Assembly: GCF_014201705.1 (NCBI RefSeq)
Contig: NZ_JACHFA010000001.1
Span: forward strand, 372,001 to 436,000
Direction of reading: 5' to 3'
Source of the DNA: Borreliella spielmanii
GTDB lineage: Bacteria; Spirochaetota; Spirochaetia; Borreliales; Borreliaceae
DNA length: 64,000 nucleotides
Below, piece after piece: positions 37,403 to 45,042 of the stretch (position 1 is its first letter; each line of letters opens with the position of its first letter). Made by a program: the position numbers and the translations under genes. The notes beneath the pieces are model-generated. The model had not been told where the DNA came from. It made no database searches and saw only the letters and a list, made by a program, of their open reading frames with translations.

Positions 37403-38673
37403 ACTCTCTTAATTTTTGCACCTAAATTAATTAATTTACCAGCCACATCTTCGTATCCTCGTTCAATTTGATAAACATTTTGAATCTCGCTGCGACCCTT
37501 AGCAACAAAAGCAGCAATAAGAAGAGCCATTCCTGCTCGTACATCCGGAGAAGATAAAACATTACCTTTAAGAGGAGATTTGCCCGTAACTACTACACGA
37601 TGTGGATCACAAAGTACAATTCGAGCTCCCATTTTTATTAACTTGTCTACAAAAAACATCCTGGATTCAAACATCTTCTCAAAAACAAGAACTGTGCCTT
37701 CTACTTGAGTTGCAGTAACTATAATAATACTCATAAGATCTGTTGGAAAGGCTGGCCACGGACCATCATCAATTTTTGGAATTTGCTCACCAAAATCTAA
37801 TTTAACTTTTAATTCTTGTTTATCTTTTACATATACATTTTCCCTATCATATTCAAAATTAATACCAAGTTTTGAATATATATGCCTAATTAATCTGAAA
37901 TGTTGGGGATCTGCTTTTTTAATTTCCAGCTCACCCCCTGTTAATGCCGCAAGACTAATTAAAGAGCCAACTTGCATAAAATCGGCTCCTATTCTAAATA
38001 CGGTTCCACTTAATTTTTTTACACCTTTTATTTCTAAAACATTTGAACCAATCCCCGAAATATTAGCACCCATTGAATTTAACATATTGCATAAATCTTG
38101 AACATGTGGCTCACAAGCAGCATTCATAATAACGGTATTTCCTTCAGCAAGAACCGAAGCCATAATGATATTCTCTGTAGCTGTAACAGAAGCTTCATCT
38201 AAAAACATTTCAGCTCCAACAAGCTTATTAGCCTTTAAAACAATTCTATTATCTTTTTTACTCAACTTAGCTCCCAACTTACAAAGACCGTAAAAATGGG
38301 TATCAAGCCGTCTCTTCCCAATCAAATCTCCTCCCGGAAGCGCCATATCTATTTCTCCAAATCTAGAAACAAAAGGGCCTAATAAAAGTATGGAAGCCCT
38401 AATTAAATCCGTAAGAGAGGAATCTATTTCTGTTTTTACAATATTTAAAACTTTTATTTTCAAAGTATTTCCCTCGCTTACAATATCTGCTCCGATATCA
38501 CTTAAAATATCTAAAACAACTTTCACATCATTAATATTAGGAATATTTTCTAAAATAACATCTTCATCAGTAAGTAAAGCGGCTAAAATACAAGGTAAAG
38601 CGGAATTCTTATTACCGCTAGCTGTAATTTGACCACCTATCTTAAAACCACCTTCTACAATATAACTATGCAT
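37390..38673 (-). CDS. murA: UDP-N-acetylglucosamine 1-carboxyvinyltransferase MurA (Asp-type, fosfomycin-resistant)
   Basis: MurA transfers enolpyruvate from PEP to UDP-GlcNAc, the first committed step of peptidoglycan synthesis in the cytoplasm. The frame continues upstream to 38700, but AGGAGG stands seven bases before the ATG at 38673, giving 427 residues starting MHSYIVEGGFKIGGQI. The conserved SGNKNSALP region is present. At the active-site loop the sequence is ALPGGDLIGKRRLD, so the Cys targeted by fosfomycin (Cys115 in E. coli) is Asp. This substitution is known in Borrelia and mycobacterial MurA and makes the enzyme insensitive to the drug. Confidence 0.97.
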   Translation of the reverse strand: MHSYIVEGGFKIGGQITASGNKNSALPCILAALLTDEDVILENIPNINDVKVVLDILSDIGADIVSEGNTLKIKVLNIVKTEIDSSLTDLIRASILLLGPFVSRFGEIDMALPGGDLIGKRRLDTHFYGLCKLGAKLSKKDNRIVLKANKLVGAEMFLDEASVTATENIIMASVLAEGNTVIMNAACEPHVQDLCNMLNSMGANISGIGSNVLEIKGVKKLSGTVFRIGADFMQVGSLISLAALTGGELEIKKADPQHFRLIRHIYSKLGINFEYDRENVYVKDKQELKVKLDFGEQIPKIDDGPWPAFPTDLMSIIIVTATQVEGTVLVFEKMFESRMFFVDKLIKMGARIVLCDPHRVVVTGKSPLKGNVLSSPDVRAGMALLIAAFVAKGRSEIQNVYQIERGYEDVAGKLINLGAKIKRVKSQ

Positions 38674-38772
38674 GGCCCAACCTCCTATACTACTATACAT
38701 AAGAAAACTAATAAAATTAAATCACACAGATAAGATTAATTAAATTTAAAAAATACCTGAAAAAATTAAATA

Positions 38773-39594
38773 TCAAACAATATCTATATCTTTTAAACTT
38801 GATTTATAATCTATATACTCTCTAATAGCCTCTACAGAAAAAGAATGACCGTTCTCATCAATATCAATTAAAACACCGTTAAAGCCAAGGCCTTCCCAAG
38901 ATTCATCAAATTTCTGATTTAAAAATCCTTTCAAAAATTTATCTATCTCTAAATTAGGAGCATATCCAATAACGCTATCCAAACTACCAACTCTGCCTAA
39001 ATCAGTTATAATAGCGGTATTATCTAAAATTCTTAAATCTGCTGTTAAAATCCTTTTTCCTATTCCAAGACAAGCACTAACTCTTGATTTTAGATAAAAA
39101 AACAAAGCATTCACTTCAGCTGTAGTATTTGAATCAAAAAGAACAATAATATTGTTTGTTTGCATTTTGATTCTTTTATAAACAGGATCAAAACTATAGA
39201 AAGGATGATTAAATTGATACTTAGTTATTCCTGTTTGACCTACAATTCTCATTACAGCCAATTTTTTGCCATTAATATTGTAAATAAAATAGGAATATCC
39301 TCTTAATTTTGCGGGACAATTTAAAGGTTTTAAAATAAAATTATACTTATCAAGATCACCAGACAAATCAGGCCTTGCAAAAGCATTTTCACCTAAAGTT
39401 AACACATCAACTCCATACTTTTTCAATAAAAAGGCATGTTTTTTGCCAAGCCCTCTTAAACCTGTAGTAAAATTATTACCAGATATTACAAAGTCAACCT
39501 TTTTTCTAACCTTAAAAGATGATAAAAAAGCTTTTATCGCAACAATCCCAGCTTTACCTACAACCTCACCGGCAATTAAAACCCTTAAAGACAC
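38773..39594 (-). CDS. Degenerate YmdB paralogue (probable pseudoenzyme)
   Basis: The 273-residue protein follows the YmdB fold along its length (VLIAGEVVGKAGI at the start, VDVLTLGENAF, GRVGSLDSVIGYAPNLEIDKFLKG near the end) but nearly every metal ligand is replaced: GDIIG becomes GEVVG, NGEN becomes SGNN, GNH becomes GEN, FHSE becomes DSNTTAE and GTHTH becomes GIGKR. It is therefore probably not a phosphodiesterase and may bind a ligand or partner. The frame is intact and it sits between the small membrane protein gene and murA, so it is kept for some purpose. The intact paralogue is at 18026-18814. Confidence 0.85.
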   Translation of the reverse strand: MSLRVLIAGEVVGKAGIVAIKAFLSSFKVRKKVDFVISGNNFTTGLRGLGKKHAFLLKKYGVDVLTLGENAFARPDLSGDLDKYNFILKPLNCPAKLRGYSYFIYNINGKKLAVMRIVGQTGITKYQFNHPFYSFDPVYKRIKMQTNNIIVLFDSNTTAEVNALFFYLKSRVSACLGIGKRILTADLRILDNTAIITDLGRVGSLDSVIGYAPNLEIDKFLKGFLNQKFDESWEGLGFNGVLIDIDENGHSFSVEAIREYIDYKSSLKDIDIV

Positions 39595-39607
39595 AAAGCC
39601 TCTCTTT

Positions 39608-39835
39608 TTACTGATCTAGTTTAAATAACTTAATAAACAAACTTCTTACAATAAGAATTGATACAAAATACCCCACTAAAACAGCAAAAACAATCATCAT
39701 GAAAATCAATATAAATTGCAAATAAGGCTTTACAATAATACTAAATTTAACAACTAAAAGAAACTCTAAAAAGAAAACTAAAAACATTAAAAATAAATTT
39801 ATTGACACGTATAAAATAAAACTCAAGATCTTCAT
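39608..39835 (-). CDS. Small integral membrane protein, function unknown
   Basis: The 75-residue protein consists of two or three hydrophobic helices (about 4-28 and 33-64) with a short charged C-terminus (KLFKLDQ). Its start overlaps the lspA stop by four bases (ATGA), so it is translated with lspA. I do not recognise the family. It could be a small partner of an envelope complex; nothing in the sequence decides this. Confidence 0.75.
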   Translation of the reverse strand: MKILSFILYVSINLFLMFLVFFLEFLLVVKFSIIVKPYLQFILIFMMIVFAVLVGYFVSILIVRSLFIKLFKLDQ

Positions 39836-40344
39836 TTATTAAACGCTTTTCTTTTTATAAAAAAATCATAAACCAAAAATAAAATCATCCCTATAACAAC
39901 ATAGCTATCTGCAAAATTAAAAGTAGGCCATCTATCAAGTCCAAAAATTCCATAAAATTTGAAATCTAAAAAATCTACAACTCCAGAAGGTCTAAATAAT
40001 CTATCAATAACATTACCCACTCCCCCTGAAAAAATTAATAAAAGTGAAATCCTGGCAATACGATTTTTTTCTTTCAAAGAAAGATAAAAAACAAATATCA
40101 AAATGAAAATAGGCATTACAAGAAAAAAAATTTTTTTCAAACTATAATGAATATTAGAGCCCATAGAAAACAAAATGCCTGTGTTTCTTACATGTATTAT
40201 CCTAAAAAAATTATCAAAAAAGGAAAAATATACTGAACCCAATCTGACATACTTCACAACCAAATACTTAGAAAGTTGATCAAAAAAAATTAAACTAATA
40301 ATAAATACAAAAATATTAAAATATTGTTTACTTTTAACGCTCAT
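39832..40344 (-). CDS. lspA: Lipoprotein signal peptidase (signal peptidase II)
   Basis: LspA removes signal peptides from diacylglyceryl-modified prolipoproteins at the inner membrane. The 170 residues have four membrane segments and the family motifs: FFDQLSKYLVVKYV, HVRNTGILFSMG, GGVGNVIDRLF (first catalytic Asp) and PTFNFADSYVVIG (second catalytic Asp). It is the probable processing enzyme for the lipoproteins predicted in this window. It lies downstream of the Nif3-like gene, 10 bases apart. Confidence 0.96.
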   Translation of the reverse strand: MSVKSKQYFNIFVFIISLIFFDQLSKYLVVKYVRLGSVYFSFFDNFFRIIHVRNTGILFSMGSNIHYSLKKIFFLVMPIFILIFVFYLSLKEKNRIARISLLLIFSGGVGNVIDRLFRPSGVVDFLDFKFYGIFGLDRWPTFNFADSYVVIGMILFLVYDFFIKRKAFNK

Positions 40345-40354
40345 ACAAAAATCC

Positions 40355-41101
40355 TTATAAATTAGTATCTTTACAAATAAATTTAACCTCTAAATCTTCT
40401 TGAATTTTGAAATCTTCCATTAATTTAATTAAACCAAAAGTTTCAGTAAAATAATGGCCCCCAAAAATCAAGCTCACCCCACATTCTTCTGCTAAAGAAT
40501 ATATTTGATGAGAAGTATCTCCGGTTATAAACAAATCTATACCATAATGTAAAGCCTCTTCAAAAAAAGAGTATCCAGAACCACTAACAATTGCGACCTT
40601 ACTCACTGATTCTTTAAACTTCTTCGAAAAAAGAATATGTTTATTTTTTTCTTTAATTTTTTCCAAAATTTCAGAAAAACTAAAAGCAGAATCAGCAATA
40701 ATCCCTAGATTAAATCCTCCATAATTTGCAAAAGCAAAAGGATTTGTTAATCCTAAAAAATCCGAGAACACCTTGCTATGTGAATAAACAGAATGAGCGT
40801 CCATAGGTAAATGTACTGAATAAAGAGCTAAATTATTTTCAATCAAAAATTTTACTTTATCATACATGTTAGAAACAATGCGCTCTTTTTTTGACCAAAA
40901 AATACCGTGATGGGTAATTAGAAAATCATTTCCTTTTGCTTCTTTTAAAGTTGAATAGCTAGCATCAACTGCAAAAGCAACTTTGTTAGCCTTAGCATTG
41001 AGATTCCCTACTTGAAGCCCATTTAAATTTTTATCAACATGCTCATACTTCTTTATATCAAAAATTGAATTGAGTTTAAAAGACAAATCTCTTACGTTCA
41101 A
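40355..41101 (-). CDS. Nif3-like dinuclear metal-centre protein (GTP cyclohydrolase-like)
   Basis: The 248 residues match the NIF3/YbgI/DUF34 family: LNGLQVGN near residue 27, FLITHHGIFW with two metal-ligand His, YSVHLPMDAH, and the C-terminal GGHYFTETFG with a third His and Glu. These cytoplasmic proteins bind two metal ions in a hexameric ring; the biochemical role is unsettled, and the GTP cyclohydrolase name is by annotation habit. Adjacent genes pgeF and lspA are one and ten bases away, so they are co-transcribed. Confidence 0.9.
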   Translation of the reverse strand: MNVRDLSFKLNSIFDIKKYEHVDKNLNGLQVGNLNAKANKVAFAVDASYSTLKEAKGNDFLITHHGIFWSKKERIVSNMYDKVKFLIENNLALYSVHLPMDAHSVYSHSKVFSDFLGLTNPFAFANYGGFNLGIIADSAFSFSEILEKIKEKNKHILFSKKFKESVSKVAIVSGSGYSFFEEALHYGIDLFITGDTSHQIYSLAEECGVSLIFGGHYFTETFGLIKLMEDFKIQEDLEVKFICKDTNL

Positions 41102-41102
41102 G

Positions 41103-41792
41103 TTAGATTCTCCAAATTAAAGCATAACTTTGACCTTCTCTTAATCTTCTATAAGAATAAAGATTTTTAGAACAATACGTACAAAGTTTTGAATCATAAA
41201 TATTTAAATTAAAATTAGAAAGCAAATTAAAATTAAAACTAGCATTGTCAAAGTATATTTTACCATCTCTAATAGAAAAAGACGCATTTAATAAGCTTTT
41301 GCTAAATTTATCACTTACTTCTTTCAAGAAAATTTCAGAAACTTCATAGCAACAAGATCTGTTATAAGGTCCAAAAACAATTTTTAAATCCTTAAAAGAG
41401 GAACCCATTTTTTCAAAAAAAAACAACATTTTTAAAATAATCAAGCTAAAGCTTCCCTTATATCCACTGTGAATAAGTCCTATAAATTTTTTCACTGAAT
41501 CATAAAAGTAAATTGGAAGACAATCTGCAAAGTAAGTAACAAGAGCCACATTTAAAGAGCTAGATATAAGACCATCTCCTTCTTGAAAATTTATAAAATC
41601 ATCTTCAACTTTATAAATAATATCTGTATGTAATTGCTTTAAATATTTTATTTTTTTTGACTTGGGAACAAAGTTTAAATTATCATTACTAAGCTCTCTT
41701 AAACTTAGGTTAAAAGGTTTTTTAGTATAAATCATTTTAACATCATCAGCTATTCTAAATTCATAATAAAATTCATGATCTATTGTTTTCAT
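41103..41792 (-). CDS. pgeF: Laccase-domain protein YfiH/PgeF
   Basis: This 229-residue protein shows YFADCLPIYFYD (metal-ligand Cys), GLIHSGYKGS (metal-ligand His) and GPYNRSCCYEVSE, then a C-terminal CTYCSKNLYSYRR, the signatures of the DUF152 multi-copper-oxidase-like family. Members have been shown to act on purine nucleosides, and in E. coli PgeF corrects a misincorporated residue in peptidoglycan precursors. Its position three genes from lspA and murA fits an envelope role; this is inference. Start overlaps the lptB stop by four bases. Confidence 0.9.
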   Translation of the reverse strand: MKTIDHEFYYEFRIADDVKMIYTKKPFNLSLRELSNDNLNFVPKSKKIKYLKQLHTDIIYKVEDDFINFQEGDGLISSSLNVALVTYFADCLPIYFYDSVKKFIGLIHSGYKGSFSLIILKMLFFFEKMGSSFKDLKIVFGPYNRSCCYEVSEIFLKEVSDKFSKSLLNASFSIRDGKIYFDNASFNFNLLSNFNLNIYDSKLCTYCSKNLYSYRRLREGQSYALIWRI

Positions 41793-42583
41793 AATCTAAA
41801 TTCTTCTCCCAAATAAAGCTTTTTGGCTTTTTCACTCTTTACTATATAATCAACATCACCTTCATCAAGTACTTGCCCTTGATAAACAATATAAGCTCTA
41901 TCTATTATATCAAAAGCATCTCTTACATTATGATCAGTAATAAGAACTCCAATGTTTCTTTCTTTTAAAATTTTTATTATATTCTTTATATCTCCAATTG
42001 CAATAGGATCAATACCGGCAAAAGGTTCATCCAAGAGTAAAAAATAGGGATTTACAGCTAAAGCTCTTGCTATCTCTGCTCGCCTCCTCTCTCCACCAGA
42101 AAGAGTATAAGCTTTTTGACTTTGTATTCTTTTTATCTCAAATTCTTTAAGTAAATTTACAAGCTCTATCTTGCGCTCAGCCTTGGATAGATCCTCTCTT
42201 CTCTCTAAAGCAACCATAATATTCTCTTCAACTGTAAGTTCTCTGAAAATTGAAGCATCTTGGGGAAGATACACAATTCCTATCCGTGCACGCTCATACA
42301 TATTAAGAGATGAAATGTTATAATCATTTATTAAAACTTTACCCGAATTAGGCTTAATGAAACCTACAATGGTATAAAACGTTGTTGTTTTACCGGCTCC
42401 ATTTGGGCCAAGAAGCCCCACAACTTCACCTTTATGAATATTGATTGTAATACCATTAACAGCAAACTTTTCACCATATTTTTTAATAATGTTGTCTGCT
42501 TTTAAAACAACATTATTAACAGAATTAAGATTAAGACTTTCCTTAATCTCTTTTATTTTATTTTTTTTCTTCAGAAGCATCAT
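41789..42583 (-). CDS. lptB: LptB-type ABC transporter ATPase
   Basis: LptB powers extraction of envelope lipids or lipid-anchored substrates by the Lpt bridge. Walker A GPNGAGKTT, the signature LSGGERRR, Walker B FLLLDEPFAGIDP and the H-loop ITDHNV are all present, and YLPQDASIFRELTVEENIM is typical of LptB rather than other ATPases. The frame is open to 42622; I prefer the paired ATGs at 42583, which still overlap lptA by 26 bases. This leaves an N-terminal extension of about 25 residues beyond the family norm. Confidence 0.93.
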   Translation of the reverse strand: MMLLKKKNKIKEIKESLNLNSVNNVVLKADNIIKKYGEKFAVNGITINIHKGEVVGLLGPNGAGKTTTFYTIVGFIKPNSGKVLINDYNISSLNMYERARIGIVYLPQDASIFRELTVEENIMVALERREDLSKAERKIELVNLLKEFEIKRIQSQKAYTLSGGERRRAEIARALAVNPYFLLLDEPFAGIDPIAIGDIKNIIKILKERNIGVLITDHNVRDAFDIIDRAYIVYQGQVLDEGDVDYIVKSEKAKKLYLGEEFRL

Positions 42584-43253
42584 TTTCAACTTGAGTAAAC
42601 TCTCCTTCAACACTTCCCTCAAGTTTATACCTATTAGTTTTTGTATTAAAAATTATTCTTGAAGCAGAATAATAATTGTCTTTCTGGTAAATTACTGGGA
42701 CCCCCTCAAGAACCATTTCTTTTTCTTCTTTATTATAAGTTCCATTCTCAGCTCTTGCAAAAGTATCATCCTTATATATTTTAACAGAATATTGCATAAT
42801 ATAAACATTAGATTTATTACTGCCCTCAACTCTTTCTGCTTTAATAAGCATATTGTTTTCTAAATCTTCAAGCTCAACCCCTTTTTGAAGATAAAAGTTA
42901 TCCAATTTTCTATTAAAAAATAAAAACTGAGCCTTAACATGCATTTTATTCTTATAATCTTCATAAAAAACATTACCTCGAGCTTCAAGATAAGAGCCAT
43001 TTTCTCCATAAATTTCAATTTCATCTGCCCTAAGCTTAAAATCTGAAGAGATAACCTCTGAATTTCCTTTTAAAACAATTTTTTTATAAAAAGAAGACAC
43101 TATTCCTTGCGCAAAATCTGACTTAAAGGTAAAATTAATATTTTTCTCTTCATTTTCTTTAACCCTCTCAGATTTAGGCCTAGATTCTTTTTGTGCTGCT
43201 TGAATATTGCTAATAAAAATAATAAAAATCCATATTAAAATTAAATCCCTCAA
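42558..43253 (-). CDS. lptA: LptA/OstA-like periplasmic protein
   Basis: The 231-residue protein has a signal peptide (MRDLILIWIFIIFISNIQA) and then a repeating beta-type sequence with OstA hallmarks: IVLKGNSEVISSDFKLRADEIEIYGENGSYLEARGNV, and later LIKAERVEGS and RAENGTYNKEEKEMVLEG. LptA forms the periplasmic bridge of the Lpt system. It lies between lptC and lptB, the usual order. Since this lineage is not known to make LPS, the cargo must be something else. Confidence 0.88.
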   Translation of the reverse strand: MRDLILIWIFIIFISNIQAAQKESRPKSERVKENEEKNINFTFKSDFAQGIVSSFYKKIVLKGNSEVISSDFKLRADEIEIYGENGSYLEARGNVFYEDYKNKMHVKAQFLFFNRKLDNFYLQKGVELEDLENNMLIKAERVEGSNKSNVYIMQYSVKIYKDDTFARAENGTYNKEEKEMVLEGVPVIYQKDNYYSASRIIFNTKTNRYKLEGSVEGEFTQVENDASEEKK

Positions 43254-43777
43254 TTCATGATTCCTTCAACCCCAGAATCAAAATAAAAAACATTGCTCTT
43301 TAAAAAATAAGAAAATCCTTTTCCTTTTATTTTGCTATCATTAAATCTAATTAATACTAGCTCATTTGGGGGAGATTGCAACTTCTTGTCTTTATTCTTC
43401 CATAAAAGCCTATTTGAATTAAGCAAATAATAATTATTTTTATCCTCTATTTTAAATTCTACAGAATCTCTCATATCCAAATCCTTTGTAATATAAGAAC
43501 CTTCCAAATTATTAAACTTCCCCGAAATTTCATTATCTAGCGAATAATATAAAAACCTCCCATTCTCTGCCTTATAAATTTTATAATCATTAAAATAACT
43601 AAAACTTAAAGCCTCTAAAACAATTTGCTCTTTATTATATACAACATCATAATACTTAATTCCTAATATTTGTATTGAGGGAAACTTTTTTGCCACATCA
43701 GACCTATTAGAATATTCATCATAATCGAAAGTGCAAGCAAAAAACAAAAATAAAAAATATAGCATAGGTATTCTCAT
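43250..43777 (-). CDS. lptC: LptC-like protein, probable lipoprotein
   Basis: The 175-residue protein starts with a hydrophobic segment ending in FFAC (Cys at residue 15), a plausible spirochaetal lipobox, unlike the membrane-helix anchor of E. coli LptC. The rest is beta-type: IVLEALSFSYFNDYKIYKAENGRF, then LEGSYITKDLDMRDSVEFKIED and LNSNRLLWKNKDKKLQSP, resembling the LptC/YrbK jellyroll. The identification relies partly on gene order (lptC-lptA-lptB with four-base overlaps). Confidence 0.8.
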   Translation of the reverse strand: MRIPMLYFLFLFFACTFDYDEYSNRSDVAKKFPSIQILGIKYYDVVYNKEQIVLEALSFSYFNDYKIYKAENGRFLYYSLDNEISGKFNNLEGSYITKDLDMRDSVEFKIEDKNNYYLLNSNRLLWKNKDKKLQSPPNELVLIRFNDSKIKGKGFSYFLKSNVFYFDSGVEGIMN

Positions 43778-44061
43778 AAATATTTTTCACAAAACTAGAA
43801 ATTTTCTATTTCAATTGACAATCTATTAAACATAACAACATAACATTAAAACTTTATCAAACAAAACTTATTTACATAACCACTTACAATGTAAAATATA
43901 AGAGTAAGATAAATATACCCACCTAAAGAACAGTCTTTTGTATAAAAGGACTACTTAAAATATAAGAAATTAAAACAAAAATACAAAAAGTGTTCCTATT
44001 TTGGGGTAGTATTAAATTAGTAATTTAAAATTTATCCCTTTAAAGAAATAAATTGCAAAAA

Positions 44062-44571
44062 TTAACAATAATAATGCTCACGCTCATCATCTCTTTTGTA
44101 GTTTAAAATTTCATTATCTTTAAACCAAATTGATATTTCTCGAATTGCATCTACCTCATTTGCAGATGCATGAATCACATTATAAATTGAAAAACCTTTT
44201 TCATCCGAATATTTAAAACTGTGATAAGAGAAGTCTCCTCGTATTGTTCCAGGAATGGCTAATTTTGGTTCAGTAGCACCACAAAGCTTTCTAACAACCT
44301 CAATGCTTTCAACTCCTTCAACAACAAATGCAAAAACAGGAGAATTTGAAATAAATTCAATTAAAGACTTCCAAACCACCTCACTATGCCTAAAGACAAT
44401 ATCATCGTACAAATAATGTTTTTTTGCTAGACTCTCATCAACAATAAGCATTTTAGCAGCCACCATTTTTAAACCTACCCTTTCAAATCTAGCAACTACA
44501 TCACCAATTAAACCCCTTCTAACCCCATCTGGCTTAATAATACACAAAGTTTTTTGCAATAACATTGACAT
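44062..44571 (-). CDS. ndk: Nucleoside diphosphate kinase (long form)
   Basis: Ndk equalises nucleoside triphosphate pools by phosphate transfer through a His. The 169 residues start MSMLLQKTLCIIKPDGVRRGLIG and show CGATEPKLAIPGTIRGDF and NVIHASAN with the catalytic His. It is 20-30 residues longer than usual: there is an insertion before the active His (YSDEKGFSIYN) and a C-terminal tail (WFKDNEILNYKRDDE). The family HGSDS is HASAN here, so the Ser-Asp next to the His is changed. AGGAGGG lies four bases before the ATG. Confidence 0.95.
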   Translation of the reverse strand: MSMLLQKTLCIIKPDGVRRGLIGDVVARFERVGLKMVAAKMLIVDESLAKKHYLYDDIVFRHSEVVWKSLIEFISNSPVFAFVVEGVESIEVVRKLCGATEPKLAIPGTIRGDFSYHSFKYSDEKGFSIYNVIHASANEVDAIREISIWFKDNEILNYKRDDEREHYYC

Positions 44572-44738
44572 AAAACCCTCCTAAATTTAGGACATTATTT
44601 AAAAAATTAAATAAATAAAAATACTTGCTTAATAGCAAAATTATATCTGATTAATTAAATTTATATGGAATATTATAAGTTGTAAAAAGCTTAACATTAT
44701 ATTGAAAAATCAAAATATAATTTTTACAAAATTAACAC

Positions 44739-45038
44739 CTACATTCCAAAAGGAAGAACCCCCATAGTTTTTAATTTTATCTCTTCCTTAACCTTAGAAA
44801 CAGCATCATTTAAAGCAGATTTGACCATTTGTTCAAAAGCATCATTGTCTAAATCATCAAAAAATTCCTTATTAATTGAAACTTTTTTAACATTAAATTC
44901 GCCATCCATCTCAATAGCAACAATATTGCTACCCGCTTTACCACAAACCGTAATTTTAGATATTTCCTTTTTAATATTGTCAATATTACTCTTAACACTA
45001 GACATATTTTTCAAAAAATCTAACGGATTTACTGCCAT
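44739..45038 (-). CDS. ebfC: YbaB/EbfC nucleoid-associated protein
   Basis: EbfC is a small dimeric DNA-binding protein; in B. burgdorferi it is known to bind near erp operators and to act as a nucleoid-associated protein. The start is the ATG at 45038, with GGAGG nine bases before it, giving 99 residues: MAVNPLDFLKNMSSVKSNIDNIKKEI, then VCGKAGSNIVAIEMDGEFNVKKVSI, and a C-terminal helix followed by GVLPFGM. The dnaX-ebfC order is conserved widely in bacteria; the two overlap only in the 45043 end of dnaX and the start region. Confidence 0.94.
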   Translation of the reverse strand: MAVNPLDFLKNMSSVKSNIDNIKKEISKITVCGKAGSNIVAIEMDGEFNVKKVSINKEFFDDLDNDAFEQMVKSALNDAVSKVKEEIKLKTMGVLPFGM

Positions 45039-45042
45039 ATTT

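Noticed and set aside
43778-44061. Possible small RNA or gene between lptC and ndk
   Set aside because: Only imperfect A/T-rich inverted repeats, no open frame with SD and no clear promoter-terminator pair.
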